Translations under genes and position numbers: made by a program
Source of the DNA: an uncultured Oscillospiraceae bacterium
GTDB taxonomy: Bacteria; Bacillota; Clostridia; Oscillospirales; Oscillospiraceae
DNA: 34,751 bases
Direction of reading: 5' to 3'
NCBI GenBank assembly: GCA_910579725.1
Contig: CAJTUD010000029.1
Coordinates: 1 to 34,751, forward strand
In this document: piece after piece, positions 6,849-15,476 of the stretch
Position numbering within the stretch: position 1 is the first letter of the stretch
Layout of the letters: each line of letters opens with the position of its first letter
The notes under the pieces: model-generated
Seen by the model: only the letters and a program-made list of their open reading frames with translations
What the model was told of the DNA's origin: nothing
The model's database searches: none

Positions 6849-8738
6849 TCAAATATTCAGGGCCTTGCGTTTCTCCTCGATGATGGCCTCCAAAGTATTA
6901 GCCGCAGATTTGCCGTCACCGTCCACAATGACCCGACCACCGGTGAGGTCTGCCATATCCTCGGTCAGCACCTTGGCAACAAGCTTGCTGCCGGTGATGA
7001 AGGGCGGCACCCCCAGATGCAGGGGCAGACCAAGGGCCAGAGCGAATGCGCCGTCCGCCAGCGCCTGCTCCTCCAGCCACTGAGCGGCGGAGAGAACTAG
7101 TGGCAGCTGGGGCAGATCCACGCCCAGTTCCCCGGCAATTTCAGTGGCCACAATCTCCAGCCGTCCGATGGCGAGGCAGGGACCGAAGTTCAGCACCGGG
7201 GGAATCCCCAGTTCCTTGCACACGGCCTTCAGATTGGGCCCCGCCAGCTCAGCGGCCTCGGGAGTCATAAGCCCGATGTTCTCCAGCCCGCCAGAAGAGC
7301 AGCCCGCCGTCAGCACCAGGATATCTCTGGCGATCAGCTCCCGGGTGAGCTCGGCGGTCAGCGTGTCGTGCCCATAGGCCACGCTGGAGCAGCCCACAAC
7401 TCCGGCCAGTCCCTTGATCTTTCCGGCCACAATGAGATCAATCAGCGGCTTCCAGCTGCCGCCCAGAAATGCCTTCAGGCTGCCCTCGCTGACGCCGGTG
7501 AGGGTGTTCTTGTTGCCGTGGTCTGCAAACAGGTTCATGGGTACGCTGCCCCGGCGGGCGGTGTATGCGTCGATGATCTCGCCGATGATCTTATCGCCGT
7601 CCGCCTGACGGGTTTCATAGTTAAAGGGAATGTACTCCGCGTTGGCCTTCTTGGCCACCACATCCAGACAGATCTGCTTGATCTTCAGCTCCTCGCAGAT
7701 GGTCTCAATCCCCGGCAGGGTACAGTTGAACTCGGAGAGAACCGCATCAATTGCGCCGCAGGACAGTACCGCCTCGGAGATGTAGTTGTTCCCTGCGTGT
7801 CCGTCAAATATTTCGGTATAGTGGGCTCCGCGCAGCTGGAGATCCTGCCCCACGCAGGTGCAGCCTACCAGCTTGAATCCTTTGGCTCCGGCGGCCCGGG
7901 CCTTCTCTACCACGTCCTCGTCCAGCAGGCGGTCCTGAATGTAGGTGAACAGAGAGTGCTGATGTCCGGTAATCAGAATGTTGATGTAATCGGGGTCAAT
8001 GACGTTCATGCCTACCGGCGCGGAACGGATTTCCGGGTCGCCCAGTACCACGTCGTTGAGCAGATTGGTCAGTTGGAGACCGTACAGACCGGTGGATACG
8101 CCCAGACGAAGGCAGCTCACCAGCATCTCCGCCGGGTCAGAGCTTAAATTGGTGGAGGTCTTGACGATGTTGTTGAACACTTCGCCCTTGGCGCCGCCGG
8201 GCATGATGCCCAGCTCCTTCCAACGCTCTACACGGGGGCCGTAAGCCAACTTCTCCACCAGCTCCATCTGCTCATACTCCGGCCGGTACAGGTCGGAGAG
8301 CACCGCGTCGGCCACCTTCACGCACAGATCGTACTTGTCCGTCCCGGTGACGCCAAAGAGCTCCGCCAGATGATTCAGAGCTTTCTCGCTGCGGATCTTG
8401 TCCCTGTGCAGCCCGGTGTTTTTCAGCTGCCGGGCGGTATTCTCCACTACGTGGATATAACAGCCGGATCCGGCGGCCACAGCCCGCAGAAAATTCCGGG
8501 CTACGATGGTATCGGCGCTGGCCCCGCAGATGCCTCGGGGGGCGTCGGGGGTAATGCGGCAGGGTCCATTGGCGCACAGGCGGCAGCACACCCCCTGGAG
8601 GCCGAAGCCGCACTTGGTTTCCTGAGAAGCCACCCGGTGGTGGGCGGTCTCCAGGGGCAAAGAGCGGATATAGTTCTCCATGGGCTTATCCGCACTGCGG
8701 CAGGTGTTGCGGCTGAGGCAGTCGGTACAGCTGTTCAT
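6849..8738 (-). CDS. cooS: Anaerobic Ni-Fe carbon monoxide dehydrogenase catalytic subunit
   Basis: 629 residues, the usual length. It interconverts CO + H2O and CO2 + 2H+ + 2e-. N-terminal cysteines for the D and B clusters are seen in CTDCLSRNTC and CGFGLQGVCCRLCANGPC. All six C-cluster ligands can be placed: His about 261 (GHQHS), Cys about 295 (GCTC), 327 (SCGAID), 450 (GCSSVAYGHD), 480 (GCSSGGLEN) and 521 (FGPCLA). The acid-base His lies in CYIHVVEN near residue 96. GAGGAGG precedes the ATG. It is first of cooS-cooF-flavoprotein. No acetyl-CoA synthase subunits and no CooC-type nickel ATPase occur in the window. Confidence 0.97.
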   Translation of the reverse strand: MNSCTDCLSRNTCRSADKPMENYIRSLPLETAHHRVASQETKCGFGLQGVCCRLCANGPCRITPDAPRGICGASADTIVARNFLRAVAAGSGCYIHVVENTARQLKNTGLHRDKIRSEKALNHLAELFGVTGTDKYDLCVKVADAVLSDLYRPEYEQMELVEKLAYGPRVERWKELGIMPGGAKGEVFNNIVKTSTNLSSDPAEMLVSCLRLGVSTGLYGLQLTNLLNDVVLGDPEIRSAPVGMNVIDPDYINILITGHQHSLFTYIQDRLLDEDVVEKARAAGAKGFKLVGCTCVGQDLQLRGAHYTEIFDGHAGNNYISEAVLSCGAIDAVLSEFNCTLPGIETICEELKIKQICLDVVAKKANAEYIPFNYETRQADGDKIIGEIIDAYTARRGSVPMNLFADHGNKNTLTGVSEGSLKAFLGGSWKPLIDLIVAGKIKGLAGVVGCSSVAYGHDTLTAELTRELIARDILVLTAGCSSGGLENIGLMTPEAAELAGPNLKAVCKELGIPPVLNFGPCLAIGRLEIVATEIAGELGVDLPQLPLVLSAAQWLEEQALADGAFALALGLPLHLGVPPFITGSKLVAKVLTEDMADLTGGRVIVDGDGKSAANTLEAIIEEKRKALNI

Positions 8739-8778
8739 AAAATATTTTTCCTCCTCATAATGATTCCCAAAAATACAT

Positions 8779-8796
8779 TGTCAAATCGTTCACGAT
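8779..8796 (-). promoter_or_regulatory. TTGACA box with adjoining palindrome upstream of cooS
   Basis: On the minus strand ATCGT-GA-ACGAT (8785-8796) abuts TTGACA (8779-8784), 41 bases before the cooS ATG. The placement would suit a repressor or activator site at a -35 box. However, a -10 at proper distance is poor (ATTATG) and would start transcription within the ribosome-binding site. The sequence does not resemble a CooA or FNR box. Confidence 0.25.
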
Positions 8797-8829
8797 ATGA
8801 GCATACCGCGAACCGGCTCTTTTTGCAGT

Positions 8830-8855
8830 TGCATCCGCAACAACCGGCGGATGCA
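8830..8855 (-). other. Stem-loop between the lipoprotein gene and cooS
   Basis: TGCATCCGC and GCGGATGCA pair perfectly (9 bp, 8-base loop), starting 3 bases after the stop codon of the lipoprotein gene. The minus-strand flank lacks a T-run, so termination would be inefficient; the structure may also be a processing site. Confidence 0.5.
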
Positions 8856-8858
8856 GTT

Positions 8859-10658
8859 TTAACCGTCCGAATTCCCCCTGTGCACGCTATACAGAAAAAA
8901 CACACCGTCGGGGGCCCGGTACAGCCCGTCCAGCCCCTCCGACAGCTGGAAGCTGCCACCCTGGCAAAGGATGGGGATCACCGGAGAGTCCTTCAGGAGA
9001 ATAGCCTCCGCGTCATGGAGGTAGGCATCCCGAGCATCAGGAGATACGGCGCTCCGGGCGGCGTCCAATAGAATATCAAAGGCGTCGCTGGCGTAGCCAG
9101 TCACGTTGGCCTCGTTTCCGCTATGCCAGCAGTTCAGCAGCGCTCCTGCATCGCTGTAGGCGGGAGAGAGGACCTGCCCTGCCATCTGGAAGGCGGGAAC
9201 CGGCTCTGTTTCGCTGCTCTCTGCCGCCTCCGTATCCTCCTCGCCCTCCTCGGGCACAGCAGGAGCGAGAAGGGCGTCATACTCTGACCGGCTTACCTCC
9301 CGGGCGGAGATGGACACGCCCAGAGTCTCTTTCCACATCTCGCACAGGGCGCTGGCCAGAGTGCCGTCCCAGACCGTCTGCTCCACATAAATATATTCCA
9401 CCGCCGGGAAGCCGCTGCCGCCGGGGTAGCCAGCATTAGCCATCAGGGCCTGGGCGTAGCTGCGGTCCGTCTCGTAGTCATGGGTGTGCTCCGCTGTCAC
9501 CAACTCCAGACTATGGGCCCGGAAGTCCCAGCAGGTGGGAGCGGGCTTCTCCGGCTCCGGCTCGGCGTTGGGATCGGGGAGGGCATCTTCCTCCACATCC
9601 TCCTCTACCACGGGCCGGGCGCTGTAGTCGGATACCCCGTAGGGCACCACCCCCGGCGCGGGCCGCAGGGTCAGATTGCCTACTGCATCAGTCAGTGCCT
9701 GCCGGTCCACCGCCAGATGGAAGGCCATCCGGACATTTACATCGTCAAAGGGCACCGTCAGCGTATTGAGCAGCACCCCGTAGGTCCCCGTCACCGGCTC
9801 CGGCGTCCACAGGCCGCTGTCCGAAAGCTCCTGGAGCCGCTGGTCAGACAGGCTGGTCGTCAGAACAGGTTCCCCGGCCGGCGGGTCCTCATAATCTGCG
9901 GCTGCGGTCTGGAACTGGATTACCTCCGGTCCCAGAGGATCATTGTTGTAGTAGGTTTCGCTGCGCTCCAGAACCACCTGTCCCCGATGGAAGGTAGTGG
10001 CAGTGTATGCTCCATTGGTGATGGCTCCAGTGCTCTGGTTCACCAAATCTGAGCGTATCGGCATAGTATATGCCCCAGCGCAGACCTCTTCCAGAAACCA
10101 GGCGGGACTGCCTTTCAGCACCGCCACAAAGGTTCGGCTGTCGGGAGCGGACACACCCAGAGGGGCCGGTGTCCCGTCTTCCAGAACCTCGCCGAAGCCG
10201 GCGACGGCTGACATCAGTTCCCGGTGGGGCAGTTCGTTGGCCGGGTCCGCCAGACGCTGCCAGGCGGTGACGAAATCCTCCGCCGTAACGGCCCTTCCGT
10301 CAGACCACTTGGCGTCCTCCCGCAGGGTAAAGGTGTAGGTGGCGTTCCCGGCATAGTCGGTTTCTACCGTGTAGCTCTCCGCCTGACCATTGGCCAGCAC
10401 CGCCCAGCCGTCGCCGCCGTCCTCCCAGCGCAGGAGGTTCTCAAAAAGGTGATAGAGGATCATCTCTCCGCCATTTTCGGTGACGGCAGCGGGGGACAGC
10501 GTAGTCTGCGGCTCATCCATCGGGACAGTGAGCGTGTAGGGACCGCTCTCCTCCGGGGGTAAGACCTCGCTGTCTCCTGGTTTTTCCCCGCAGGCACACA
10601 GCAGCAGCCCCAGCAGGACACACAGCAGGGATTTACACTTTTTCTTTATCGAACCCAT
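8859..10658 (-). CDS. Oligopeptide/dipeptide ABC transporter-type substrate-binding lipoprotein (SBP_bac_5)
   Basis: 599 residues. The lipoprotein signal SLLCVLLGLLLCAC puts the acylated cysteine at 23. The mature protein has the family signatures LYHLFENLLRW, YTFTLREDAKWSDGRAVTAEDFVTAWQRL and VRMAFHLAVDRQALTDAVG. It would bind a peptide-like ligand outside the membrane. Two acidic low-complexity inserts (EEDVEEDALPDPNAEPEPE near residue 350, and EEGEEDTEAAESSETE further on) are unusual. No permease or ATPase gene is adjacent; instead its ATG overlaps the stop of a DEAD-box helicase (TAATG), which implies translational coupling. The ligand is not deducible. Confidence 0.88.
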   Translation of the reverse strand: MGSIKKKCKSLLCVLLGLLLCACGEKPGDSEVLPPEESGPYTLTVPMDEPQTTLSPAAVTENGGEMILYHLFENLLRWEDGGDGWAVLANGQAESYTVETDYAGNATYTFTLREDAKWSDGRAVTAEDFVTAWQRLADPANELPHRELMSAVAGFGEVLEDGTPAPLGVSAPDSRTFVAVLKGSPAWFLEEVCAGAYTMPIRSDLVNQSTGAITNGAYTATTFHRGQVVLERSETYYNNDPLGPEVIQFQTAAADYEDPPAGEPVLTTSLSDQRLQELSDSGLWTPEPVTGTYGVLLNTLTVPFDDVNVRMAFHLAVDRQALTDAVGNLTLRPAPGVVPYGVSDYSARPVVEEDVEEDALPDPNAEPEPEKPAPTCWDFRAHSLELVTAEHTHDYETDRSYAQALMANAGYPGGSGFPAVEYIYVEQTVWDGTLASALCEMWKETLGVSISAREVSRSEYDALLAPAVPEEGEEDTEAAESSETEPVPAFQMAGQVLSPAYSDAGALLNCWHSGNEANVTGYASDAFDILLDAARSAVSPDARDAYLHDAEAILLKDSPVIPILCQGGSFQLSEGLDGLYRAPDGVFFLYSVHRGNSDG

Positions 10659-11821
10659 TATTTTGTCTCCACAGGAACCAGCTTCCCGTCCTCACCGAAT
10701 GTCACCGGCTGAATCTGATTCCGGGTATGCTTGGCGATGTCGTTCAAGCGGACCATGCCGGGGTAATCTGTGACAAAGGTGTACGCCACACCGTGGCGTC
10801 TGGCCCGGCCTGTCCGGCCGATGCGGTGGACATAATACTCGTTCTCGTCGGGTACATCGTAGTTGAATACTGCGTCCACGTCGTCCACGTCGATGCCCCG
10901 GGCAGCCACGTCGGTTGCCACAAACACCCGCAGCTCTCCCCGGCGGAACCGGGCCATGACCTTCTCTCGCTTTTCCTGGGGAATATCGCCGTGAATGCAC
11001 AGAGCATCCACGCCCCGCATCTGCAAAAGCTTGGTGACTCGTTCGGTGTTGCCCTTGGTGTTGCAGAAGATCATCACCCTGTCGTACTGCTCCAGGCAGA
11101 GAATGCGTTCTACCGCATCCACCTTCTGATCCATGTTCAGTTCCAGACGGTATTGCAGGATATCCGGCTTGTTCTCCTGGTCGGCCTGAACGGTGATTTC
11201 TACCGCGTCCCGCTGGTAAACCCAGGCAATATCCATGACCTCCCGGCTGATCGTGGCAGAAAAGAGGCCCAGGTTTTTCCGGTTTTTCATCTGATCCAGC
11301 AGGCGCGTCACGTCGTGGATGAAGCCCATGTCCAGCATCCGGTCAGCCTCATCCAGCACAGCGGTCTGGACCTGATCAATCCGCACTGTCCGCCGCTTGA
11401 GGTGGTCGCCCAGTCGCCCCGGGGTGGCAATAACGATTTGGGGGCGTTTTTTCAGAGTATCGATCTGCTTTCCGATAGGCTGGCCGCCGTAAAGACAGAC
11501 CATCCGGACGCCTGGCTTGAACTGCCCCAGTTCCCGCATTTCGGCGGTGATCTGCATGGCCAGCTCCCTGGTAGGGGCCAGAATCACCGCCTGGACCTGA
11601 TCATTTTCCGGGTCGATGTGCTCAATGATAGGGATGCCGAATGCAAAGGTTTTTCCGGTACCGGTAGGGGCCTTGGCGGTAACGTCCTGCCAATCCAGCA
11701 TAGGCGGGATGCACCCGGCCTGAACAGGCGTAGAGACTTCGTAATTTTTTTTCTCCAGCGCCCGCATGATTTCCTCCGACAGCCCCAGGCTGTCAAAGCG
11801 GACGCCCTGTGTAATTTCCAT
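10658..11821 (-). CDS. DEAD-box ATP-dependent RNA helicase
   Basis: 387 residues: the two RecA domains with almost no C-terminal extension, shorter than CshA-type proteins. Q motif region VRFDSLGLSEEIMRAL...TPVQAGCIP, Walker A APTGTGKT, then PTREL, TPGR, DEADRM, SAT (FSATIS), VATDVAARGID and HRIGRTGR are all present. It would unwind RNA duplexes in ribosome assembly or mRNA turnover. The ATG at 11821 has GAGGAT upstream. It precedes, and overlaps by its stop, a substrate-binding lipoprotein gene, with no functional link known. Confidence 0.95.
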   Translation of the reverse strand: MEITQGVRFDSLGLSEEIMRALEKKNYEVSTPVQAGCIPPMLDWQDVTAKAPTGTGKTFAFGIPIIEHIDPENDQVQAVILAPTRELAMQITAEMRELGQFKPGVRMVCLYGGQPIGKQIDTLKKRPQIVIATPGRLGDHLKRRTVRIDQVQTAVLDEADRMLDMGFIHDVTRLLDQMKNRKNLGLFSATISREVMDIAWVYQRDAVEITVQADQENKPDILQYRLELNMDQKVDAVERILCLEQYDRVMIFCNTKGNTERVTKLLQMRGVDALCIHGDIPQEKREKVMARFRRGELRVFVATDVAARGIDVDDVDAVFNYDVPDENEYYVHRIGRTGRARRHGVAYTFVTDYPGMVRLNDIAKHTRNQIQPVTFGEDGKLVPVETK

Positions 11822-11869
11822 AAATTCTATCCTCGTGATTTTTATCGTGTTTTACTGCTGACTGTATAA

Positions 11870-12196
11870 TAACTAATTTATATTATCATAAAAACAGCCC
11901 GGCCGCAAGGGCAGCAGACGGTTTTCCCGAAAATTCATGTAGAAGTACAATAGTTGATGGACAAAGGGTAAAGAAAAGAGCAGAGCGGCAGGAGATAAAT
12001 CCACGTGCTTATATCATGATCTTTTCATAGGTCTGAGTCGCCGTTCTGATAAGCTTTTGGGCCGTATCTCTCCTCCCTGAATTTATAGTATTGCAGGGCG
12101 ATCCCGGATAGCAGGACATGACAAGAGCACAAAATGCAGGAAAGCGGAGTACACCATCCGTAGCACAACGAGTGGGATCGCAGGGCAGATCATACA
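11870..12196. other. Intergenic stretch without a convincing gene
   Basis: An AT-rich divergent region between the helicase (minus) and the transporter operon (plus). On the minus strand a short open frame without a start codon near 12035-12135 would read LLSGIALQYYKFREERYGPKAYQNG, seen only in part as IALQYYKFREERYG. It could be the decayed end of a membrane protein gene, but nothing around it supports this. No RNA gene was recognised. Confidence 0.4.
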
Positions 12197-12227
12197 GCTA
12201 AATTTATATGGAATATATAAATTTAGC
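12197..12227 (+). promoter_or_regulatory. Perfect 13-bp inverted repeat, candidate operator of the transporter-sulfatase operon
   Basis: GCTAAATTTATAT at 12197-12209 and its exact complement at 12215-12227 are separated by GGAAT. The 31-bp palindrome lies 168 bases upstream of tctC in an otherwise gene-free region. It is a natural binding site for a dimeric regulator such as the GntR/LacI-type protein at 16860. As RNA it would be a weak, AT-rich hairpin without a T-run, so a DNA operator is the better reading. The pairing is seen; the regulator is inference. Confidence 0.6.
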
Positions 12228-12269
12228 GCCAACAGGCAGACAGGTTTCTACAATCAAGCCAATAACCAG

Positions 12270-12344
12270 ACAACTTTATTAAAATTCTATAAAAAGTTGT
12301 TGAATCAAAAAAGACTTTATGCTACATTCCCATTATACAGATGT
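12270..12344 (+). promoter_or_regulatory. Second inverted repeat and probable promoter region before tctC
   Basis: ACAACTTT (12270-12277) and AAAGTTGT (12293-12300) form an 8-bp inverted repeat with a 15-base AT-rich spacer. Downstream, TTGTTG with a 17-base spacer before TGCTAC, and a TATACA near 12338, are weak promoter candidates. The exact promoter is uncertain. Confidence 0.35.
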
Positions 12345-12394
12345 TGGAAAATAACCGGGACCGCATCTGACAATAACGGAAAAGGAGCGAGATT

Positions 12395-13357
12395 ATGAAA
12401 AGAAGAATTCTTAGCATCGTGTTGCTTGCCGCCGTGTGCGCGGCCCTGTTGGCGGGCTGTGGCCAGAAGTCCGCAACATGGAAGGTTACATGCCCCTGGG
12501 CTCCCTCTGGCGTAGCTGCCATGGTGAGCCAGCAGGCTGCTACCAAATCCACAAGCTATTCCGACTCCATCACCCTGGTGGCTGAAGCTATCAAGGGAGA
12601 TGCCGCCACCGTGAACACCTGGGTGGCCGACACCAAGGCCAACGATACCGAGCTGGTCTTCGTAGGCGAGGGCCTGCTGTCCATCACCTCCATTCTGGAC
12701 CCCGCCAAGATGCAGTTCGGGTATGAGGACTTTGTGTTTGTGGAAAACCTGTATTCCTCCATCTTCGTCCTCTCCGCCGACGCCAAGCTGAACATCAGCA
12801 GTGTGGCCGATCTGGAAGCCTATGTCCAGCAGGGAACGGAAATCAGCGTGGCGGTCAATGGCGCCACCAGTTCCGAGGCATTCCTGGCCGCGTCTTTGTT
12901 CGGTGCCATGGGCGCGGGCGACAAGCTGAAGCTGACGCCTTATCAGTCCGCCGCCGAGGCCGCTCAGGCCGTGGCCCGGGGCGAGACCCAGTTTGCCGTC
13001 TCCCACCAGTCCCAGATTCTGGAAACCTACCAGCAAAATGGCGTGACTGTTGTGTGTGCCTTTGACGAGGGCAATATTGAAAACGGCCCCTTTGCCGGTG
13101 TAGAGGGCGTGGGCCAGCATGGCTACCCTTACTTCCGCAACCGCTGCTTTGTTATGGCCCGGGCCGGCACTGACGAGAAGAAGGTCGCCGAGCTGAAAGA
13201 GCTCTATGGCAAGATTCTGGCGGATACGGAAGTTACTGAGTGGCTTCAGGATACCATGCTGCTGGAGGTGGACACCATGTCCGTGGCGGACGTGGAGGCC
13301 CATGTGGAAAACGTGAAGGGTATCGTTAACGAGTACAAGGACATTGTCGCAGGCTGA
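12395..13357 (+). CDS. tctC: Tripartite tricarboxylate transporter substrate-binding lipoprotein (TctC/Bug family)
   Basis: 320 residues, typical length. The signal peptide ends in LLAGC, with lipid-anchored Cys22. The mature protein follows the Bug/TctC plan: WKVTCPWAPSGVAAMVSQQAA at the start, EAIKGDAATVNTWVADTKANDTELVFVGEG, and VNGATSSEAFLAASLFGAMGAG in the ligand-binding core. It captures a small anionic ligand, classically a carboxylate, for TctAB. A GGAG site precedes the ATG. It is the first gene after the 12197 operator candidate and is followed by a strong stem-loop, which would let it be made in excess over the membrane subunits. Confidence 0.92.
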   Translation: MKRRILSIVLLAAVCAALLAGCGQKSATWKVTCPWAPSGVAAMVSQQAATKSTSYSDSITLVAEAIKGDAATVNTWVADTKANDTELVFVGEGLLSITSILDPAKMQFGYEDFVFVENLYSSIFVLSADAKLNISSVADLEAYVQQGTEISVAVNGATSSEAFLAASLFGAMGAGDKLKLTPYQSAAEAAQAVARGETQFAVSHQSQILETYQQNGVTVVCAFDEGNIENGPFAGVEGVGQHGYPYFRNRCFVMARAGTDEKKVAELKELYGKILADTEVTEWLQDTMLLEVDTMSVADVEAHVENVKGIVNEYKDIVAG

Positions 13358-13372
13358 TAGCAGCTGTACATA

Positions 13373-13420
13373 CGGGGAATGGGATAGGGCAGAAGTCCCG
13401 CCCATTCCCCGTCCTATTTT
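13373..13420 (+). terminator. Intra-operon stem-loop after tctC
   Basis: CGGGGAATGGG (13373-13383) pairs perfectly with 13401-13411 (11 bp), followed by TCCTATTTT. A partial terminator or mRNA-stabilising hairpin between a binding-protein gene and its membrane subunits is a common device for unequal expression. Confidence 0.75.
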
Positions 13421-13446
13421 CTGAAGTTTGAAAGGAGGCTCCCCTT

Positions 13447-13962
13447 ATGAAGCAATGGATAGCGCAGTTTAACGGCCGTATGGACGCCTGGGGCCGGAAG
13501 CTGCACGAAAAAGAACTCCGCATCCCCGTTGACCTGGTTACAGGCGCAGTGTTCGCGCTTTTTGCTCTGGTAATTCTGCTGGTTATGCCGGACCAAGTTG
13601 CGATTTCCGAGAAAGATGTGGTCAATGGCCGGGCGTTTCCTACTCTGCTGATGACGGTCATGCTTCTTTGCTGTGCCATATTGATCGGCAAGGAACTCTA
13701 TAAACTGGCAACGAAGCAATCTCTGAATTGGAAGATCGTCAACATTCAGGTAGAGGCCAAGGCGCTGGTCATTCTGGGCATTTTGTTGGGCACCTATTTC
13801 CTTAGCAAGTGGACCGGCCTGTTCGTGGTGGGAGCGGTCTTCTGCTGCCTGGGTTTCCTGCTCTATTTCCGATGCCGGAAGAAATCCTACTATGTCATTA
13901 CCCTGGTGATTGCGGTAGCCATCTGGGCGGCCTTCCGCTTTGTCCTGGGCGTGGACTTTTAA
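13447..13962 (+). CDS. tctB: Tripartite tricarboxylate transporter small membrane subunit
   Basis: 171 residues with four hydrophobic helices (about 33-52, 60-79, 103-122 and 125-165). The first follows an amphipathic N-terminus. Charged sequence between helices 1 and 2 (DQVAISEKDVVNGRAFPTLLM) matches the TctB layout. It is the small membrane partner of TctA. AAAGGAGG precedes the ATG by 7 bases. TctB is poorly conserved, so position between tctC and tctA is the main support. Confidence 0.9.
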   Translation: MKQWIAQFNGRMDAWGRKLHEKELRIPVDLVTGAVFALFALVILLVMPDQVAISEKDVVNGRAFPTLLMTVMLLCCAILIGKELYKLATKQSLNWKIVNIQVEAKALVILGILLGTYFLSKWTGLFVVGAVFCCLGFLLYFRCRKKSYYVITLVIAVAIWAAFRFVLGVDF

Positions 13963-13977
13963 GGAGGGGGGCGGCTT

Positions 13978-15474
13978 ATGCTACAGTACATTGCCCCGGC
14001 CACCGGCCTGCTGTTTACATTAGAAAATATCCTGTGGATCAACCTCGGTGTGTTCATCGGTTCGGTTTTTGCGGCCATTCCCGGACTGAGCGTTATCCTG
14101 TGCGTGATCTTGTTCCTGCCCGTCACCTACTCCATGACCGCCATTCCCGGCATGATGTTTCTGCTTGGCATCTACTGCGCCGGGGGCTATGGAGGCAGCG
14201 TGTCCGCCATTCTCATCAACACCCCAGGCACGCCCCATGCGGCAGCTACCATGCTGGACGGGCATCCCCTGTCGGAGCAGGGCCGGACCAAGGCCGCACT
14301 GAAGATCGCCCTGTACGCCTCCACCTTCGGTGGGATCTTCTCCGCCCTGATGCTGCTGTTTCTGGGGCCTCAGGTGGCCCGGGTGGCCGCCCAGCTGGGT
14401 ACTGCGGAGTACTTCATGGTCTGTGTCTTTGGCCTGACCATCATTGCCGGCGTATCGGGCAAGAGTATGGTCAAGGGACTGATTTCCGCATGCCTGGGCC
14501 TGCTCATCTCCTGTGTGGGTTCCGACCCCATGACCAGCTATGACCGTTTCACCTTCGGCATTTCCCGGCTGTACCTGGGGCTGGATCTGGCGGTATGTCT
14601 CATTGGACTTTTCGCTCTGGTGGAGATCATGTCCAAAGCGGAGAAACGGCTGGACCGTCTGAACCTGGACACCACCCAAATCAAGGATGACGGTGTCATC
14701 ACCAAAGCGGAATACAAAAGGATGGCCCGGCCGGTGCTGCTGTCCTCCATTATCGGTGTACTGGTAGGTATTATCCCCGGCACCGGGGCCTCGGAGGCAT
14801 CCTGGTTCAGCTATAACACCGCCAAAAATATGTCCAAGCACCCCGAGGAGTTCGGACATGGCTCCGTGGAGGGCATTGCCGCCGCCGAGTCGGCGAACAA
14901 CGCCGTCACTGGCGCGACCCTGATTCCCCTGCTCACCCTGGGAATCCCTGGCGATGGTACCGTGGCGATTATGCTTTCCGCCCTGATGATCAACGGCCTG
15001 AATCCCGGCCTCAGCCTCTTTACTACCCAGGGAGACATTATGTACGCCATTATGCTGGGTCTGATTTTGGTGAATATCTTCATGCTTCTTCAGGGCAAGT
15101 TCCTTACCTCCCTCTTTGCCAAGGTAGTGTCCATTCCACAGGAGATTCTCACTCCCATCATCGTCATCTTCTGCTTTGCCGGAGCCTATTCCGTGAATGA
15201 GAATTACTTTGACGTGGGCGTAGCCCTGATTTTCGGTATGCTGGCCTGGATTCTGCGGAAGCTGGAGCTTCCCCCGGTGCCCATCCTTTTAGGGTTGGTG
15301 CTGGGCAGCATGACAGAGACAAATTTCCGCCGGGCTTTGCTGATCTCCAATGGAAGTCCCAAGATTTTTTTCAGCAGCGTATACTGCATTATCTTCCTGA
15401 TCCTGATCGTGCTGGCGGTGGGCGCCATTGTCCGGGGTAAGATGAAGGAAAGAAACACGCAGAAGGAGGAGTGA
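13978..15474 (+). CDS. tctA: Tripartite tricarboxylate transporter large permease subunit
   Basis: 498 residues, about twelve helices. Family signatures are clear: NTPGTPHAAATMLDGHPLSEQG near residue 80, and IPGTGASEASWFSY followed by GIAAAESANNAVTGA and LIPLLTLGIPGDGTVAIMLSAL near 270-345. It is the ion-coupled permease that takes ligand from TctC. GGAGGGGGG lies upstream of the ATG, 15 bases after the tctB stop. Its TGA lies 2 bases before the sulfatase ATG, so import and desulfation are translationally linked. Confidence 0.97.
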   Translation: MLQYIAPATGLLFTLENILWINLGVFIGSVFAAIPGLSVILCVILFLPVTYSMTAIPGMMFLLGIYCAGGYGGSVSAILINTPGTPHAAATMLDGHPLSEQGRTKAALKIALYASTFGGIFSALMLLFLGPQVARVAAQLGTAEYFMVCVFGLTIIAGVSGKSMVKGLISACLGLLISCVGSDPMTSYDRFTFGISRLYLGLDLAVCLIGLFALVEIMSKAEKRLDRLNLDTTQIKDDGVITKAEYKRMARPVLLSSIIGVLVGIIPGTGASEASWFSYNTAKNMSKHPEEFGHGSVEGIAAAESANNAVTGATLIPLLTLGIPGDGTVAIMLSALMINGLNPGLSLFTTQGDIMYAIMLGLILVNIFMLLQGKFLTSLFAKVVSIPQEILTPIIVIFCFAGAYSVNENYFDVGVALIFGMLAWILRKLELPPVPILLGLVLGSMTETNFRRALLISNGSPKIFFSSVYCIIFLILIVLAVGAIVRGKMKERNTQKEE

Positions 15475-15476
15475 CC

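Noticed and set aside
8756..8784. TTGACA with downstream ATTATG as a cooS promoter
   Set aside because: The -10 is poor and the implied transcription start would fall within the ribosome-binding site; only the adjoining palindrome was kept, at low confidence.
10727..11869. 380-residue plus-strand frame opposite the helicase
   Set aside because: Antisense frame of a GC-rich gene; the minus strand has all DEAD-box motifs.
12317..13405. 362-residue minus-strand frame opposite tctC
   Set aside because: tctC has signal peptide, lipobox and family motifs; the antisense frame has none.
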